Positions 25,880 through 38,699 of a DNA stretch of 64,000 bases are shown piece by piece. Below the pieces are notes generated by a model, which saw only the letters and a list, made by a program, of their open reading frames with translations, did no database searches and had not been told where the DNA came from. Origin of the DNA: Palaemon carinicauda. Taxonomy: Eukaryota; Arthropoda; Malacostraca; Decapoda; Palaemonidae. Each line of letters opens with the position of its first letter. Position 1 is the first letter of the stretch. The stretch is taken from NCBI RefSeq assembly GCF_036898095.1, contig NC_090725.1, positions 318,352,709-318,416,708 of the forward strand, read 5' to 3'. Made by a program: the position numbers and the translations under genes.

Positions 25880-26300
25880 AATGCATATCTCATGATCTTC
25901 TCCTTTCACTTTCTAACACTTCTGAATGGTGTACTCGTTTATTGTCAAACAATCTTTTCACATGACCGAACACCCTGAAAATATGCTGATCCAGCCTTAT
26001 ACCTATGATAATCTGCTTTTTCAGCTTCTTTATATTTCCTCATTTGTCGCCCGCCCAATTCTTACTACATCACTTATATTACACAAACAGCTCATCTCTA
26101 TACGGCTCCAACCTTTTTTTCAATTGCACTCACCTTCCAAACAGCACTTTTATAGAGGAGATTTGGTTCAGCAATCCACAAACAACTCAGTCTCTTATCT
26201 ATGTTTAGCATACATCGTGCTATCCCTGTTATTTCTATTCTGTAACCCACCTCTCTTTCCTCTTGCCATCATCCATTATAATAATTCGGAAGCACTTTTA
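25880..26300 (-). pseudogene. LINE reverse transcriptase C-terminal remnant
   Basis: The minus strand shows ISDVVRIGRATNEEI and, after a frameshift, DQHIFRVFGHVKRLFDNKR. This is the ...IRNEEIR...LRWFGHV.RM... signature at the end of many RTE-like reverse transcriptases. It is degenerate and short. It borders the end of the satellite array. Confidence 0.5.
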
Positions 26301-26604
26301 TAAATCAACCAGCCCCGTTCTTCTAAAATACTTACAAACAATTTTTACTTATTCTTTCCCGTATCCACTTACTCTGATTACGTTACTTTGCATATTCATA
26401 GTTCATCTTATTTGCCAAGAATAACAATTCCACATACCATTCATAAATAATTTTCATATACCACTAATTGTCGCCTGCATCCTTTCTCAAACCAACAAAA
26501 CTTCCTTCATAAAAACTTTAGATTAATCTAAACAACTTATCAATTATACAATAAACTTTAAATACTCTTCATATTTCCCTTCTATCGACCATACAATATA
26601 TACA

Positions 26605-26696
<92 letters not shown>

Positions 26697-26723
26697 GCAT
26701 TTATATCTATACTGTATATATGT
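26301..26723. other. Intron plus (AT)n microsatellite
   Basis: No gene recognised to 26606; an (AT)n tract runs from about 26607 to 26691. The 337-bp array begins 32 bases further on. Confidence 0.7.
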
Positions 26724-28857
26724 ATTTCGCCTGGGGCTCTAATCCCGAGGTCGTTAAGAGAATCCAGACATTAATGTATCAAAAATATATATGGCTTATT
26801 TGAATATGAAAAACACGTAAAAATGTGCAAAATTTATCATTAATTGAATGCCAAGTAACAAACTACCAATTGGCTACGATGGTGAAGATAGGTTGATTTC
26901 AATTCTAAGTACAAAATACCTGAATTCGACAGGTATAAGTACAGAAGAATTGTCATTGACTTTTATCTTTCTTCGTGGCCAAGTGGCTTAGTCACTGTCT
27001 ATACAAGCTTGCCGACCAGGGTTCGATTCCCGGCCGGAGCCAAGCTCTTGTCTTTGTGTGATTTCGCCTGGGGCTCTGATCCCGAGGTCGTTAAGAGAAT
27101 CCAGACATTAATGTATCAAAAATATATATGGCTTATTTGAATATGAAAAACACGTAAAAATGCGCAAAATTTATCATTAATTGAATGCCAAGTAACAAAC
27201 TACCAATTGGCTACGATGGTGAAGATGGGTTGATTTCAATTCTAAGTACAAAATACCTGAATTCGACAGGTATAAGTACAGAAGAATTGTCATTGACTTT
27301 TATCTTTCTTCGTGGCCAAGTGGCTTAGTCACTGTCTATACAAGCTTGCCGACCAGGGTTCGATTCCCGGCCGGAGCCAAGCTCTTGTCTTTGTGTGATT
27401 TCGCCTGGGGCTCTGATCCCGAGGTCGTTAAGAGAATCCAGACATTAATGTATCAAAAATATATATGGCTTATTTGAATATGAAAAACACGTAAAAATTT
27501 GCAAAATTTATCATTAATTGAATGCCAAGTAACAAACTACCAATTGGCTACGATGGTGAAGATGGGTTGATTTCAATTCTAAGTACAAAATACCTGAATT
27601 CGACAGGTATAAGTACAGAAGAATTGTCATTGACTTTTATCTTTCTTCGTGGCCAAGTGGCTTAGTCACTGTCTATACAAGCTTGCCGACCAGGGTTCGA
27701 TTCCCGGCCGGAGCCAAGCTCTTGTCTTTGTGTGATTTCGCCTGGGGCTCTGATCCCGAGGTCGTTAAGAGAATCCAGACATTAATGTATCAAAAATATA
27801 TATGGCTTATTTGAATATGAAAAACACGTAAAAATGCGCAAAATTTATCATTAATTGAATGCCAAGTAACAAACTACCAATTGGCTACGATGGTGAAGAT
27901 GGGTTGATTTCAATTCTAAGTACAAAATACCTGAATTCGACAGGTATAAGTACAGAAGAATTGTCATTGACTTTTATCTTTCTTCGTGGCCAAGTGGCTT
28001 AGTCACTGTCTATACAAGCTTGCCGACCAGGGTTCGATTCCCGGCCGGAGCCAAGCTCTTGTCTTTGTGTGATTTCGCCTGGGGCTCTGATCCCGAGGTC
28101 GTTAAGAGAATCCAGACATTAATGTATCAAAAATATATATGGCTTATTTGAATATGAAAAACACGTAAAAATGCGCAAAATTTATCATTAATTGAATGCC
28201 AAGTAACAAACTACCAATTGGCTACGATGGTGAAGATGGGTTGATTTCAATTCTAAGTACAAAATACCTGAATTCGACAGGTATAAGTACAGAAGAATTG
28301 TCATTGACTTTTATCTTTCTTCGTGGCCAAGTGGCTTAGTCACTGTCTATACAAGCTTGCCGACCAGGGTTCGATTCCCGGCCGGAGCCAAGCTCTTGTC
28401 TTTGTGTGATTTCGCCTGGGGCTCTGATCCCGAGGTCGTTAAGAGAATCCAGACATTAATGTATCTAAAATATATATGGCTTATTTTAATATGAAAAACA
28501 CATAAAAATGTGCAAAATTTATCATTAATTGAATGCCAAGTAACAAACTACCAATTGGCTACGATGGTGAAGATGGGTTGATTTCAATTCTAAGTACAAA
28601 ATACCTGAATTCGACAGGTATAAGTACAGAAGAATTGTCATTGACTTTTATCTTTCTTCGTGGCCAAGTGGCTTAGTCACTGTCTATACAAGCTTGCCGA
28701 CCAGGGTTCGATTCCCGGCCGGAGCCAAGCTCTTGTCTTTGTGTGATTTCGCCTGGGGCTCTGATCCCGAGGTTGTTAAGAGAATCCAGACATTAATGTA
28801 TCAAAAATATATATGGCTTATTTGAATATGAAAAACACGTAAAAATGTGCAAAATTT

Positions 28858-28860
<3 letters not shown>
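26724..28860 (+). repeat. 337-bp tandem array, tRNA-headed units (6 full + 1 partial)
   Basis: Units start (ATTTCGCCTGGGGCTCT) at 26724, 27061, 27398, 27735, 28072, 28409 and 28746, an exact 337-bp period. The last is cut at 28860 by an (AT)n tract, and another (AT)n tract lies just before the first. Units differ at only a handful of positions; copies 4 and 5 appear identical. Each complete unit holds a tRNA-like region with A box TGGCCAAGTGG and B box GGTTCGATTCC, 44 bp start to start, and one conserved TTTT run (26961-26964 in unit 1) just before the A box. The body contains no open frame of note. It is best read as a SINE-type sequence amplified into a young satellite. Confidence 0.97.
26965..27045 (+). 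promoter_or_regulatory. tRNA-like Pol III promoter (A and B boxes), repeated every 337 bp
   Basis: A box TGGCCAAGTGG starts at 26976 and B box GGTTCGATTCC is 27020-27030, with spacing typical of tRNA genes. The T arm is nearly paired (CAGGG with CCCGG around TTCGATT), but the acceptor stem does not pair, so this is a tRNA-derived promoter and not a tRNA gene. Equivalent sites follow at +337, +674, +1011, +1348 and +1685. Confidence 0.75.
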
Positions 28861-28933
<73 letters not shown>

Positions 28934-28977
28934 CTATGTAATACCTAGCGAGTTTGGTTACACACACACACACACAA

Positions 28978-29056
<79 letters not shown>
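28861..29056. repeat. (AT)n - spacer with (CA)n - (AT)n
   Basis: AT tract at 28861-28931, short unique piece with (CA)n at 28961-28977, and second AT tract at 28980-29056. It separates the 337-bp array from the Tigger-like element. Confidence 0.95.
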
Positions 29057-29058
<2 letters not shown>

Positions 29059-29074
29059 TATATATATACATATA

Positions 29075-30419
29075 CAGTGGTACCTCTACATACGAATTTA
29101 ATCCGTTCCACAACCGACTTCGGATGTAGAAAATGTTAGGATGTAGAAACGAATTTTCCCATAAGAATACATTGAAATAGGATTAATCCGTGGTTGAGCC
29201 CAAAAACCTATGATAACTCATTAATAAATTACTGCACATAATTACACATGACAATATGCACTCTAAATTAGATAATAGACATGTAAAAAAGAATAATGAT
29301 CAAGAAATAATAAATAAGAAACGGGTTTTTAGCGTTACTTTACCTTAGAAAGTCCAGCGCAGGTGTTGTTGGTCTTGCTACGCTGAGAGGAGACGGACGG
29401 GCGGCGAGGAGGTAGAGAGGTGGTTGACTACGATAAACGTACACTACCGTAACTTATTCTAACTTACACTAAGTGAACTTTAACCTAACTTAGATTATTT
29501 ATTTTTTTTATTTTCATATTTTATATTTTTTTTTTACATTTCCTTTTTTTCTTTTTGATGATTAATTTTAATCACTTTCACTCTCTCCTCTTAAAATTGA
29601 TTGAATTTTTTTCTCTTCACTCTTTGCCGTTTTCTTTCAATCACTTCCATCCTCTTCATCACGAGTTCGCTTTGTAGTTTTTTAAAGAAGCTATCGATAG
29701 AAAGTTACTTGGTACAGCTTTTCAGAATGTTTCGAAAATAAGTTAGGGAAACATCATCAAACTGCTCAACTACACAACAAACCTGCAATTTCTTTGGATG
29801 GTATTTGTCGATTAAGTCGACCACGTCCTGATATTTTCCTAACACCTCTTTTATTTGCGCCGAACCTATTGCAAGTTCACTTTTCAATAATTCCTTGCTT
29901 TACTTCTAAAGAAAGCATTTCCTTATTCCTTTTCTCACCACTACCATTACCACTTGCGAAACTAAGCCTTTTAGGACCCATGATTTACGTAAAATACTGT
30001 AAAAGGATGAACGTAAAAAATCACGATTAAAACAGTTAATAGCAGAAAGCACAGGGCACAACCACACGAAGCCGACGAGAACAGAGGAATGTCCCAAGCC
30101 ACGCTAATTGAGGGTCCCTCCGAGGTAGAAATGCTGCCTTCTATCAGCGGAAATAAGAAATACATCCGGCGCTATGAGTACCATCTACGTGCACGGGTAT
30201 TGTTTACTTCTGGTGTCGAAAAAAAATTCGGGAGTAGAGTAGGAATGTGTTCGAATTATACTTCGCGCGTCGAAAAATTCGGATACAACCGGTACGACGA
30301 ATATAGCTTACTTCGTGTGTGGAAATAAAATTCGGGTGTAGAGTCAAAAAATTGCTCGAATTTACTTCGGATGTTGGAAAATTCGGATGTAGATACGTTC
30401 GTGTGTAGAGGTTCCACTG
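29075..30419 (-). mobile_element. pogo/Tigger-type DNA transposon, internally deleted
   Basis: The element is 1345 bp. Its ends are near-perfect inverted repeats: CAGTGGTACCTCTACATACG at the left, and the complement of CAGTGGAACCTCTACACACG at the right. It is flanked on both sides by TA (29073-29074 and 30420-30421), the target-site duplication of the Tc1/mariner-pogo superfamily. Subterminal regions repeat TTCGGATGTAGA-like motifs several times. The interior keeps only the two ends of a minus-strand transposase gene (see 29690-29981). This structure is a non-autonomous deletion derivative. It lies in the giant intron in the same orientation as the host gene. Confidence 0.9.
29640..29981 (-). 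pseudogene. Tigger-like transposase, N-terminal start fused to C-terminal end
   Basis: The ATG at 29981-29979 begins MGPKRLSFASGNGSGEKR and continues KEMLSLEVKQGIIEK, the usual start of pogo/Tigger transposases just before the HTH DNA-binding domain. It then hits TGA at 29879-29877. Directly afterwards, in another frame, comes the C-terminal end: DLIDKYHPKKLQ, then FDDVSLTYFRNILKS, a stop (TAA), and LSIDSFFKK. The HTH, CENP-B-like and catalytic DDE regions are completely missing, so the deletion removed several hundred residues and joined the ends out of frame. It cannot encode transposase. Confidence 0.85.
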
Positions 30420-30902
<483 letters not shown>

Positions 30903-33900
30903 TTAAGGAAAGCCTAAGATCTTTGTCTTGGGTATTTAGGAGGAGTCGTTAAATTGGAAAGAAAAGCCGACATTAAGTTAATGAAAGTGTATTAATCAAA
31001 ACTGTATTATGGCATTTTCGTTCCTCACCTTTCATTCCAACATTTTATATTAGCTTCCTTGATAAGTTTCAGTCACGCTTGTCTGCAGCGCTTGAATAGA
31101 GGTAGAAGGGGATGAAGGCCGAGGAAGTGCTGGATAGATAGCGTGAAAAACGATGTAAAAGAAGATCCTTAATACTGTAATATCTATGACTCGCGAGTAC
31201 GAGCATGATTGGTATAAACAGCTGTGTGCGTAAAGGGGTTTGTCATGAATTGATTCAACTAGGCAAATGTATGAAGCAAGTAAAGAATTAATGTGACATT
31301 GACTTTTTTATTTTTTTTTTTCACCATTGGCACTCGCTTCTTAAGGGGAAAAGCTCATTGGACATTTCTTTTTTCAATAAAGATATCTAATAGAATTAAC
31401 AAAATAAAATTTGGATGTCAAACAGAATATGGTTTAAGAAAAATAACGCGGGATGAGTTTATTTAATTTATTTGGTAGCATAGTGTTGGAAAAGTTGATA
31501 TATACAGTAATTGGTGGAATAATGAATTTATTGAATGAAGGAAGTAACGAGAATTGATTATGTTGTAAAATGAAAAAGTTGCAAAATAAATGAGGACATA
31601 CAAGGCAGTCAAAAATAAGTTGAGCGAAAAAATATGGTGCATGATAAAAATTTAGAGGTAATCCTCACAGGAAACTTTATAGAAAAAGAAAAAAATCCTT
31701 AAGGAGGTGAATTTATGAAAAAGTTCAATTTGGGTGATGGGTAGGTGAAGATAGTGTTGGCATTATGAGTCATAGCTCTTTATTACCTTAAACTTAGAAT
31801 AAGAAGTAATTCCTTGAGAACTTTTTCATTGGTGGTAATGACTTTTCGTTTTTGTTTTCCATGTAGTTACTATCATTTGAAATCGATAAAAAGGATACAT
31901 TTCATGTAATCTAAAAACTACTATGTAAGAAGGAACAATATAAAATTATATTTTTAGTTATATCGACGACTTCTTGGGGGAGACTCTACCTCAAGGCTTA
32001 GAGAGGAACCTATTGTCAGTTTGAAGACTTAAAGGAAGCTTAAATTATTCAGTAGTTGATCATTTTTCCTTTCCTCTCTCAAGCCATTGCATTTTGTCGA
32101 AGAGCACCCCAATTTTCAGGCGTTTACGATGTCTACAAGGTATAACACTGTTATTCCAGTTGGGTCAATTGTTGACAAGATCTTTACTTAAATTATTCCA
32201 ATTGTAAGGAACCTTTATGATGTAACCTTCTAGCCTTGAATACTTCGTTGTGAAGCTGGCCTACATCTTAATGTTTGCTGATCGAGGTCCTCATAAATTA
32301 ATCAAAACTTTATGAGATGGCAAGATACATATTTGAAGATTTCAAGGCTTCTTTAATTGCAGATGTCTGCTCAACAAGTATCCTTTGATTACAGATATTG
32401 CTCAACAGGTATCCTTTAATCACTGATGTTTGCTCAACAAGTATCCTTTAACAGCTTCATAGTCAAAAGGGAACAGAAAAAAAATACTGTCAAACAATTT
32501 CGGCAAAATGGAAACGGTCACAAATATGATTGCTTCACAAGTCAGATTTCCTAAAGATGAATATATAAGGTGAATGACGGAATCCTTCCAGAAAATCTCC
32601 AACTTTAAGCAATCCTTAATATCCCAGAGAAGACTCTTTAATTTAAGTCAGTAGCATAATAACCACTGCCAGTGAAGGCATCAACAAGTTCAGAGACGAC
32701 AACCTAACAGAAAAAAAAAAAATCTCAGAAATATTACGAACCATAAATCCGGTTACATTATTTGCCAAATAATCTCTTTTAGGGTTAAAAAGGATTGAAT
32801 TAATTCATTTTGCTAATCCCACGCAGCTAAAACCATATGAACCGGCAAAGAGCTCTCTTGGACGTCGAGTCCCTAATCATGAACGTATGTACAGACTACA
32901 CCATTAAATTTTAGATGAAATCATCACGTTCGATGACACTACCCAGTTGAACACTCCAAAAGGAAGGCATATAAAACCTTCTGGAGTTATGTACGAAGGT
33001 AACTTTTTATTTACCCTGAAGACTATTCATATCAATAGGTAGATGGAATTAGAAGGAACCCCCTTTTTATTTTCCTTTTGCCAATATTTTCCATGGCACT
33101 GGAAAATAACTGCCACTTTCTTTGCTGGGGAGGGGGATGATGCTTGTCGATGCCACAATGGAAGTGAAGGAGATAATCTTAAGAAATAAGACAACGAATA
33201 ATTGAAGCCTCCAAGATAAACTTTACTTAAGTAGAATATAATGAATATTTCCCTCTCCCTGGATGCCAAGGAGAAAAGAGCGAACTGGTATTAAAAACAC
33301 CATTTCCGTGAAAGCCTCCATCAACAACTAGGAGTGAATGACTGAAGTGCCCTCTCAAATTGCTCCTTCTGAAGGCAAACTCACTTGCAGACAAAATTGT
33401 ACAGCATATCCTCGTCAGCAATGAGCACGGTAACTAGTGAAAAGAACTAAATGAAACCTTCATAAATGGTAAAACATAGATGAACTACAAAGATAAAGTT
33501 TTTTCCATCTACCTAACAAAAATCCTCGAAAATAGCGCGAACGACATGATATGTTTATGTAGGCTGAATTCAAAACAAGGACATACATACAGAAATGAAA
33601 TTGTACTTACATAAACTTCGTGTCAACTAACTAAAAAGCCATGGCGAATTTAAACTCCATTTACAACAAATTGCCATCTCACGAAACCACATTCAGTTAT
33701 ATATATACATAACCAAAAATACAACATAGCCACTGTCCTAGAATAATTACAATCATGAGGTTAGGGTTCAACCTAATTCCCCTATAATTTGTACCATGCA
33801 CTAATTTTAGCTACATCTCAACTAAAGGGTTCGGCAACCATACGTTATAAGGAGATGGAATAGATGCAAAGAAAGTAGCATCATCTGCATATGAAACAAA

Positions 33901-34140
33901 CTTGCTTTCAAGGCTAAACTTCATATGTAACAATATACGTTCAATTCAGTCATGGTGATTTCTGATTTTGTTTTAGGGAGAATAAGGCAATTTAATGGAT
34001 CCAAAACTAGTTATATCTTTTGCATATCCGAATTTCAATCCTTGCGGTGATATCTCGTTGAATATGCCTGTCTGAATATGTGTATGAATAAATAAATACC
34101 TTATATATACACACATATACATATTATATTTACAGATATA
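30903..34140. other. Intron, no gene; small 31-bp triplication
   Basis: More than 3 kb of AT-rich sequence with no recognisable exon or transposon. Three imperfect 31-32-bp units (CTCAACAAGTATCCTTTAAT type) start at 32370, 32401 and 32433. Short open frames (for example minus 32602-32420) have no recognisable domain. Confidence 0.45.
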
Positions 34141-34143
34141 AAC

Positions 34144-34238
<95 letters not shown>

Positions 34239-34313
34239 CTTGTGTATATCATATTGTATTTATATATGTAAATATTATCTATCCATTTATCTATCTATCT
34301 ATATGTATGTATA

Positions 34314-34382
<69 letters not shown>
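34141..34382. repeat. (AT)n microsatellites with TATC repeats
   Basis: AT tracts at about 34146-34226 and 34325-34380, with TATC/TATG repeats between. Confidence 0.95.
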
Positions 34383-34383
<1 letters not shown>

Positions 34384-34611
34384 TGTGTATGTGTGTTGTG
34401 TGGTTAGTTTTAATATAAAATAATAATATTGCAAAAGAATGTTTACATTTAAAGCCTCTTTTATTATCATGTGATGTGTGGAATGTATATGCGAATATGG
34501 TATGTATGTTTCTCCCAAAAGCTCAGCAAAATCTGCAAGGTTTATAGGGTTGAAAAAAAAACAAAAAACACCCATACAATGTTTTCGTGCCTTCTTTATA
34601 TAATCATACAT

Positions 34612-34616
<5 letters not shown>

Positions 34617-34690
<74 letters not shown>
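34617..34690. repeat. (GA)n microsatellite
   Basis: About 36 GA units. Confidence 0.97.
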
Positions 34691-34693
<3 letters not shown>

Positions 34694-35432
34694 AGATTTT
34701 TGCATATGTGACAAGGTGAAACTAGTGGAAATGCGAGAGGGTATTCCAGTCTTTATTCCCTATGCTACTTTGGTCGAAACCACTAGAGGTCAGTCACTAC
34801 CGTATGGGAGGAAGTCATGTGGCTATCACGTGATGATAAAAAAGCCTTCAACTGGTCGCGGGACAGTCTGTGACAGATTGAAGTCTGCTCGCTAGCTACC
34901 GCTGAAAGGTCGCTGTCAGCATAATATATTGTATAGTGATTATCTAGTATTAGTAATTAAGGTAGGGACACATTTCTAATAATATCTGTCACCGACACTA
35001 ACAAATTTGGCTAAGGTTGCAGTAAAAATATGATCCGTGTTTATCTGTGAAAGGTCATGTAGCGTTGCAAACAGATCTAAAGACAACATCTAATGTGGAC
35101 GAGTACCATCGTTCGATCCAATAATGCAACAATAAACTAGTCAAACTTTTTGATGTTCGACTTCGACAGCCTTGACAGAGTACTGTCGTTCTATGGAAAA
35201 TGGTCAAACCGCTGACCGAGTTTTATAAGCCAATTTATAGCATTTATGGTGTCAATCGAGACGGTCAATACCAAGTCCAAGGGCACGGAGAAGTTTTTAG
35301 GGGGTATCTCAACTATCTCGTACCCGTTCAGGGCCGAATGTAGGTCTTTGCAGTGAAATTTACCTGTATGTTTGGTTGTATGTATGTAACTATACATGTA
35401 TTTATCAATCTTATGTTTATTTTTTCTAATAC

Positions 35433-35438
<6 letters not shown>
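34691..35438. other. Intron of more balanced composition; unrecognised open segment
   Basis: Less AT-rich than its surroundings. The minus strand from about 35373 to 35191 has an open segment ([18 protein letters not shown]...) ending in a stop, which resembles old coding sequence. I do not recognise a family, and no splice sites mark it as an exon. Confidence 0.3.
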
Positions 35439-35952
<514 letters not shown>

Positions 35953-35981
35953 AAATTCAAGAAAGAATGAAAAAGACTCAC

Positions 35982-36097
35982 CTACTCGATCTTGCTTTAT
36001 TGGCCCATAGACCTAAGATAGGTGAGGCAAGCATTTGTCCCAGTGGATTAGCTGCAATCACCCATCCCAAGAACTCTTTTGATACGCTAGAATCCAG
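35982..36097 (-). CDS. MFSD8/CLN7-like transporter, exon B (TM2 and motif A loop)
   Basis: This 116-bp minus-strand exon has acceptor CCCTCAG (ending 36098) and donor GTGAG (35981-35977). It enters in phase 0 and ends in phase 2 (AG, completed by A of exon C to give arginine). It encodes [20 protein letters not shown] and [18 protein letters not shown]. The FLGWVI...LGQM.ASP..GLW.N block is the strongest MFSD8 signature: TM2 followed by the family's version of MFS motif A (usually G.W.N.R.), here weakened to ANKARSSR. Upstream it joins exon A across a 9.4-kb intron; downstream a 29.5-kb intron leads to exon C. Confidence 0.9.
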
Positions 36098-37721
36098 CTG
36101 AGGGTAAATACAAAATATGTGCATAAGTATATAACTAAATGAATAAATTTACAAAACAGACAATAAATGGAAGTAAGCACTCAAGATCTCAAAAAATAAC
36201 AAGGGAATCCTAAAAAAAGTAATACCCAAAATAAATGATGGTATTGAAAAATATATATCATATGGAAAGTTGATGCATGTAAAAATCGAAATAGAAATGA
36301 GAAAATCTAAATTCAAAAGTACATATAAAAAAAAATCAATAATTCAATGGACAAATTAATTTATTAAATCTTCACATGTCCATAACAGATAAACATTCAC
36401 TTCACGTAGCCTACATCGTATGAACTGATTTTGTGTCTAATGCCAGCCCAATCTGCTCAATATCATCAGTCTGGTTCATATACTTATGTAAGCTTTCATT
36501 TATTTGTAATTCCTTTGTAAAATTTCAAATCCAGCTCGTGATTTGCACTTTCCCTAATAACAAACCAAAAACTGGCAACTTCATTCTTCTTTCAGCACTA
36601 GTAACATGAAAATGGGGTTGGTTTCGAGTACCGGTATATGATTAAAGACTATGGGTTTGTATTCTATGAAAATAAAAATCCCTTACTAGATTTATAATTT
36701 GCTCCATCAAGGATACAAACCTGATGCTGCTTTTGTGAACAATCTCTTTTTTGTTGGAAGGTATTGTCCATAAACAGGCTGGATTGTGTTCGTTTGACCT
36801 GGTATATGTGATGTGAGATTACACAGTTTTTACAGCCAGAACTTTATATATATGAGACAAAACTCCAGGAGATATCTGAAGAACCTGATGAATTTATAGT
36901 ATGAATACAACTGCTCAGATGGTAGCATATCCATAAATCCCCATACCTATCCCTATACCCATGCCCTACTGATTGCAATAGCTACCCTCCCTTTTTAGAG
37001 GAAGAACGAAGGGAGTCCCATTCCTTTCTCAAACATATGGCTAGCACAGTATGTCAAGTATACTTACTCTGGCTGCGAGTTGGAAGGAGACAGCAATAGA
37101 GGAAACCAGTGTTCATCAAAAGTTCACTAATGTACAATTAAATGAGATGCTATTCTGTCCAGGAGTAGGTCGTGTTTTTACACGTCATTTTGAGAAGCCA
37201 CCAAAGGTCATATAGAGAATGGATTCATTGACTTCTGGGTTATGTTCCTAAGGTAGGAGGAGGTAAAAGTAGTCTGGCATCATCAGATACTTGCCATTAA
37301 TACCTGTGCTACCGAGCAGTTCTTTCAGAATGCAAGGAAGGGATGATGGATCTGACTTTGTGAGCTTTAATACTCTGCTACCTGCTAACACCTAATCTGA
37401 GATGCACAGTTATTTATTTTCTGCCCACAGCCACAGAGAGATGGGATTCTTGGTTCCTTCTTTCTTATGCTTGCCTGTATAAAGGAGTCATCGACATTCT
37501 AAGCAGATAACAACCGTAAGGACATAGCTGGGAACATCATCATCTCATTGGAATCATAAACAACAAAATCTCTTTGGGAGAGTATAAAAGAAAGGACTCA
37601 AATCTCTAACAAAGGGTTAAAAACTGTGAAATGGGAGAGAATCATAAACATCTCCAATAAGCCATGCAAATCACCCACTCTCTTTACTGATGATATGTTA
37701 AGCAGGTATGCTAGTAAGTAA
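36098..37721. other. Intron A-B, left part; no gene
   Basis: No exon or transposon domain that I can assign. Parts of 36900-37700 are less AT-rich and could be decayed retroelement. Confidence 0.35.
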
Positions 37722-38440
37722 TAGGTTGGCCAGGGAACCAGCCACCCATTGAGATACTATCACTCGAGAGTTATTGGGTCCTTTGACAGATCAGATGGTA
37801 CTACGTTGGATACTTCTCTCTGGTTACGGTTAATTTTCCCTTTGCCTACACACACACCAATTAGTCTGGCCTATTCTTTACTTATTCTCCTCTCTCCTTA
37901 TACACCTGACAACACGGAGATTACCAAACAATTCTTCTCTCAAGGGGTTAAGTACTGCACTGTAATTGTTCAGTGGCACCTTTCCTCTTGGTAAGGGTAG
38001 AAGAGACTCCTTAGCTATGGTAAGCAGCTCTTCTAGGAGAAGGACACTCCAAAATTAAACGACTGTTCTCTAGTCTTGGGTAGTGCCACAGCCTCTGTAC
38101 CATGGTCTTCCCCTGCCTTGGGTTAGAGTTCTCTTGCTTGAGGGTACACTCTGGAATGCTGTTCTGTCTTGTTTCTCTTTTTTTGTTTTGTTGAAGATTT
38201 TATAGTTTATATATGAAATATTTATTTTGATGTTGTTACTGTTCTTATAATGTTCTATTTTAATTGTTAATTACTTCTCTTATTTCCTTGTTTCCTTTCC
38301 TCACAGGGCTATTTTCCTTGTTGGAACCCCTGGGATTATAATATCCTACTTTTCCAACTAGGGTTGTAGCTTACCAAGTTATAATAATATTACTACTACT
38401 ACTACTAATAATAATAATAATATTAATAATAATAGTCTTG
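37722..38440 (-). repeat. ~650-bp dispersed decapod repeat, copy 1, with trinucleotide flank
   Basis: Compared with 40851-41480 and 46642-47268 in opposite orientation, the same ordered blocks appear: the complement of CTAGTTGGAAAAG..., CCAGTGAGGAAAGG, GACCATGGTACAGAGGCT, CTTCTCCTAGAAGAGCTGCT, GTAACCAGAGAGAAGGATCC, ending at CCTGGCCAACCT. The TTGGAAAAG end is bordered by (ACT)n/(AAT)n at about 38391-38436. It has no coding capacity I recognise. I recall this repeat as abundant in shrimp. Confidence 0.85.
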
Positions 38441-38699
38441 CAGATTAATTCTCTGTCCACAGCTTTTTTTCATGGGTTCAAATGGGGACAGGGTGAGATT
38501 ACTAAAGACAAGACACGCATGCTACTATGGAGACCTTACTACATGAAATGACCAAAACTGTCCTCTAATGAGGGACAGAGGTCTAAGGTATTTAATTGTT
38601 ATACCTAGGTAAGGGCTGATCATAACCTAGACACAGAAAGGAGCTTGTCTAATCGGAATTAAACTCGGAAAACTGCAACTTGCTGAATGGTGGCTCTGA
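38441..38699. other. Intron, possible decayed DIRS 3' region
   Basis: Nothing distinct; it lies downstream of the minus-strand DIRS remnants. Confidence 0.3.

Noticed and set aside
26970..27043. Cluster of six functional tRNA genes
   Set aside because: A and B boxes are present, but the acceptor stem does not pair and no sound anticodon arm can be drawn; tRNA-derived repeat heads fit better.
34587..34895. 102-codon frame after the (GA)n tract
   Set aside because: A third of it is the microsatellite; the remainder shows no domain or splice signals.
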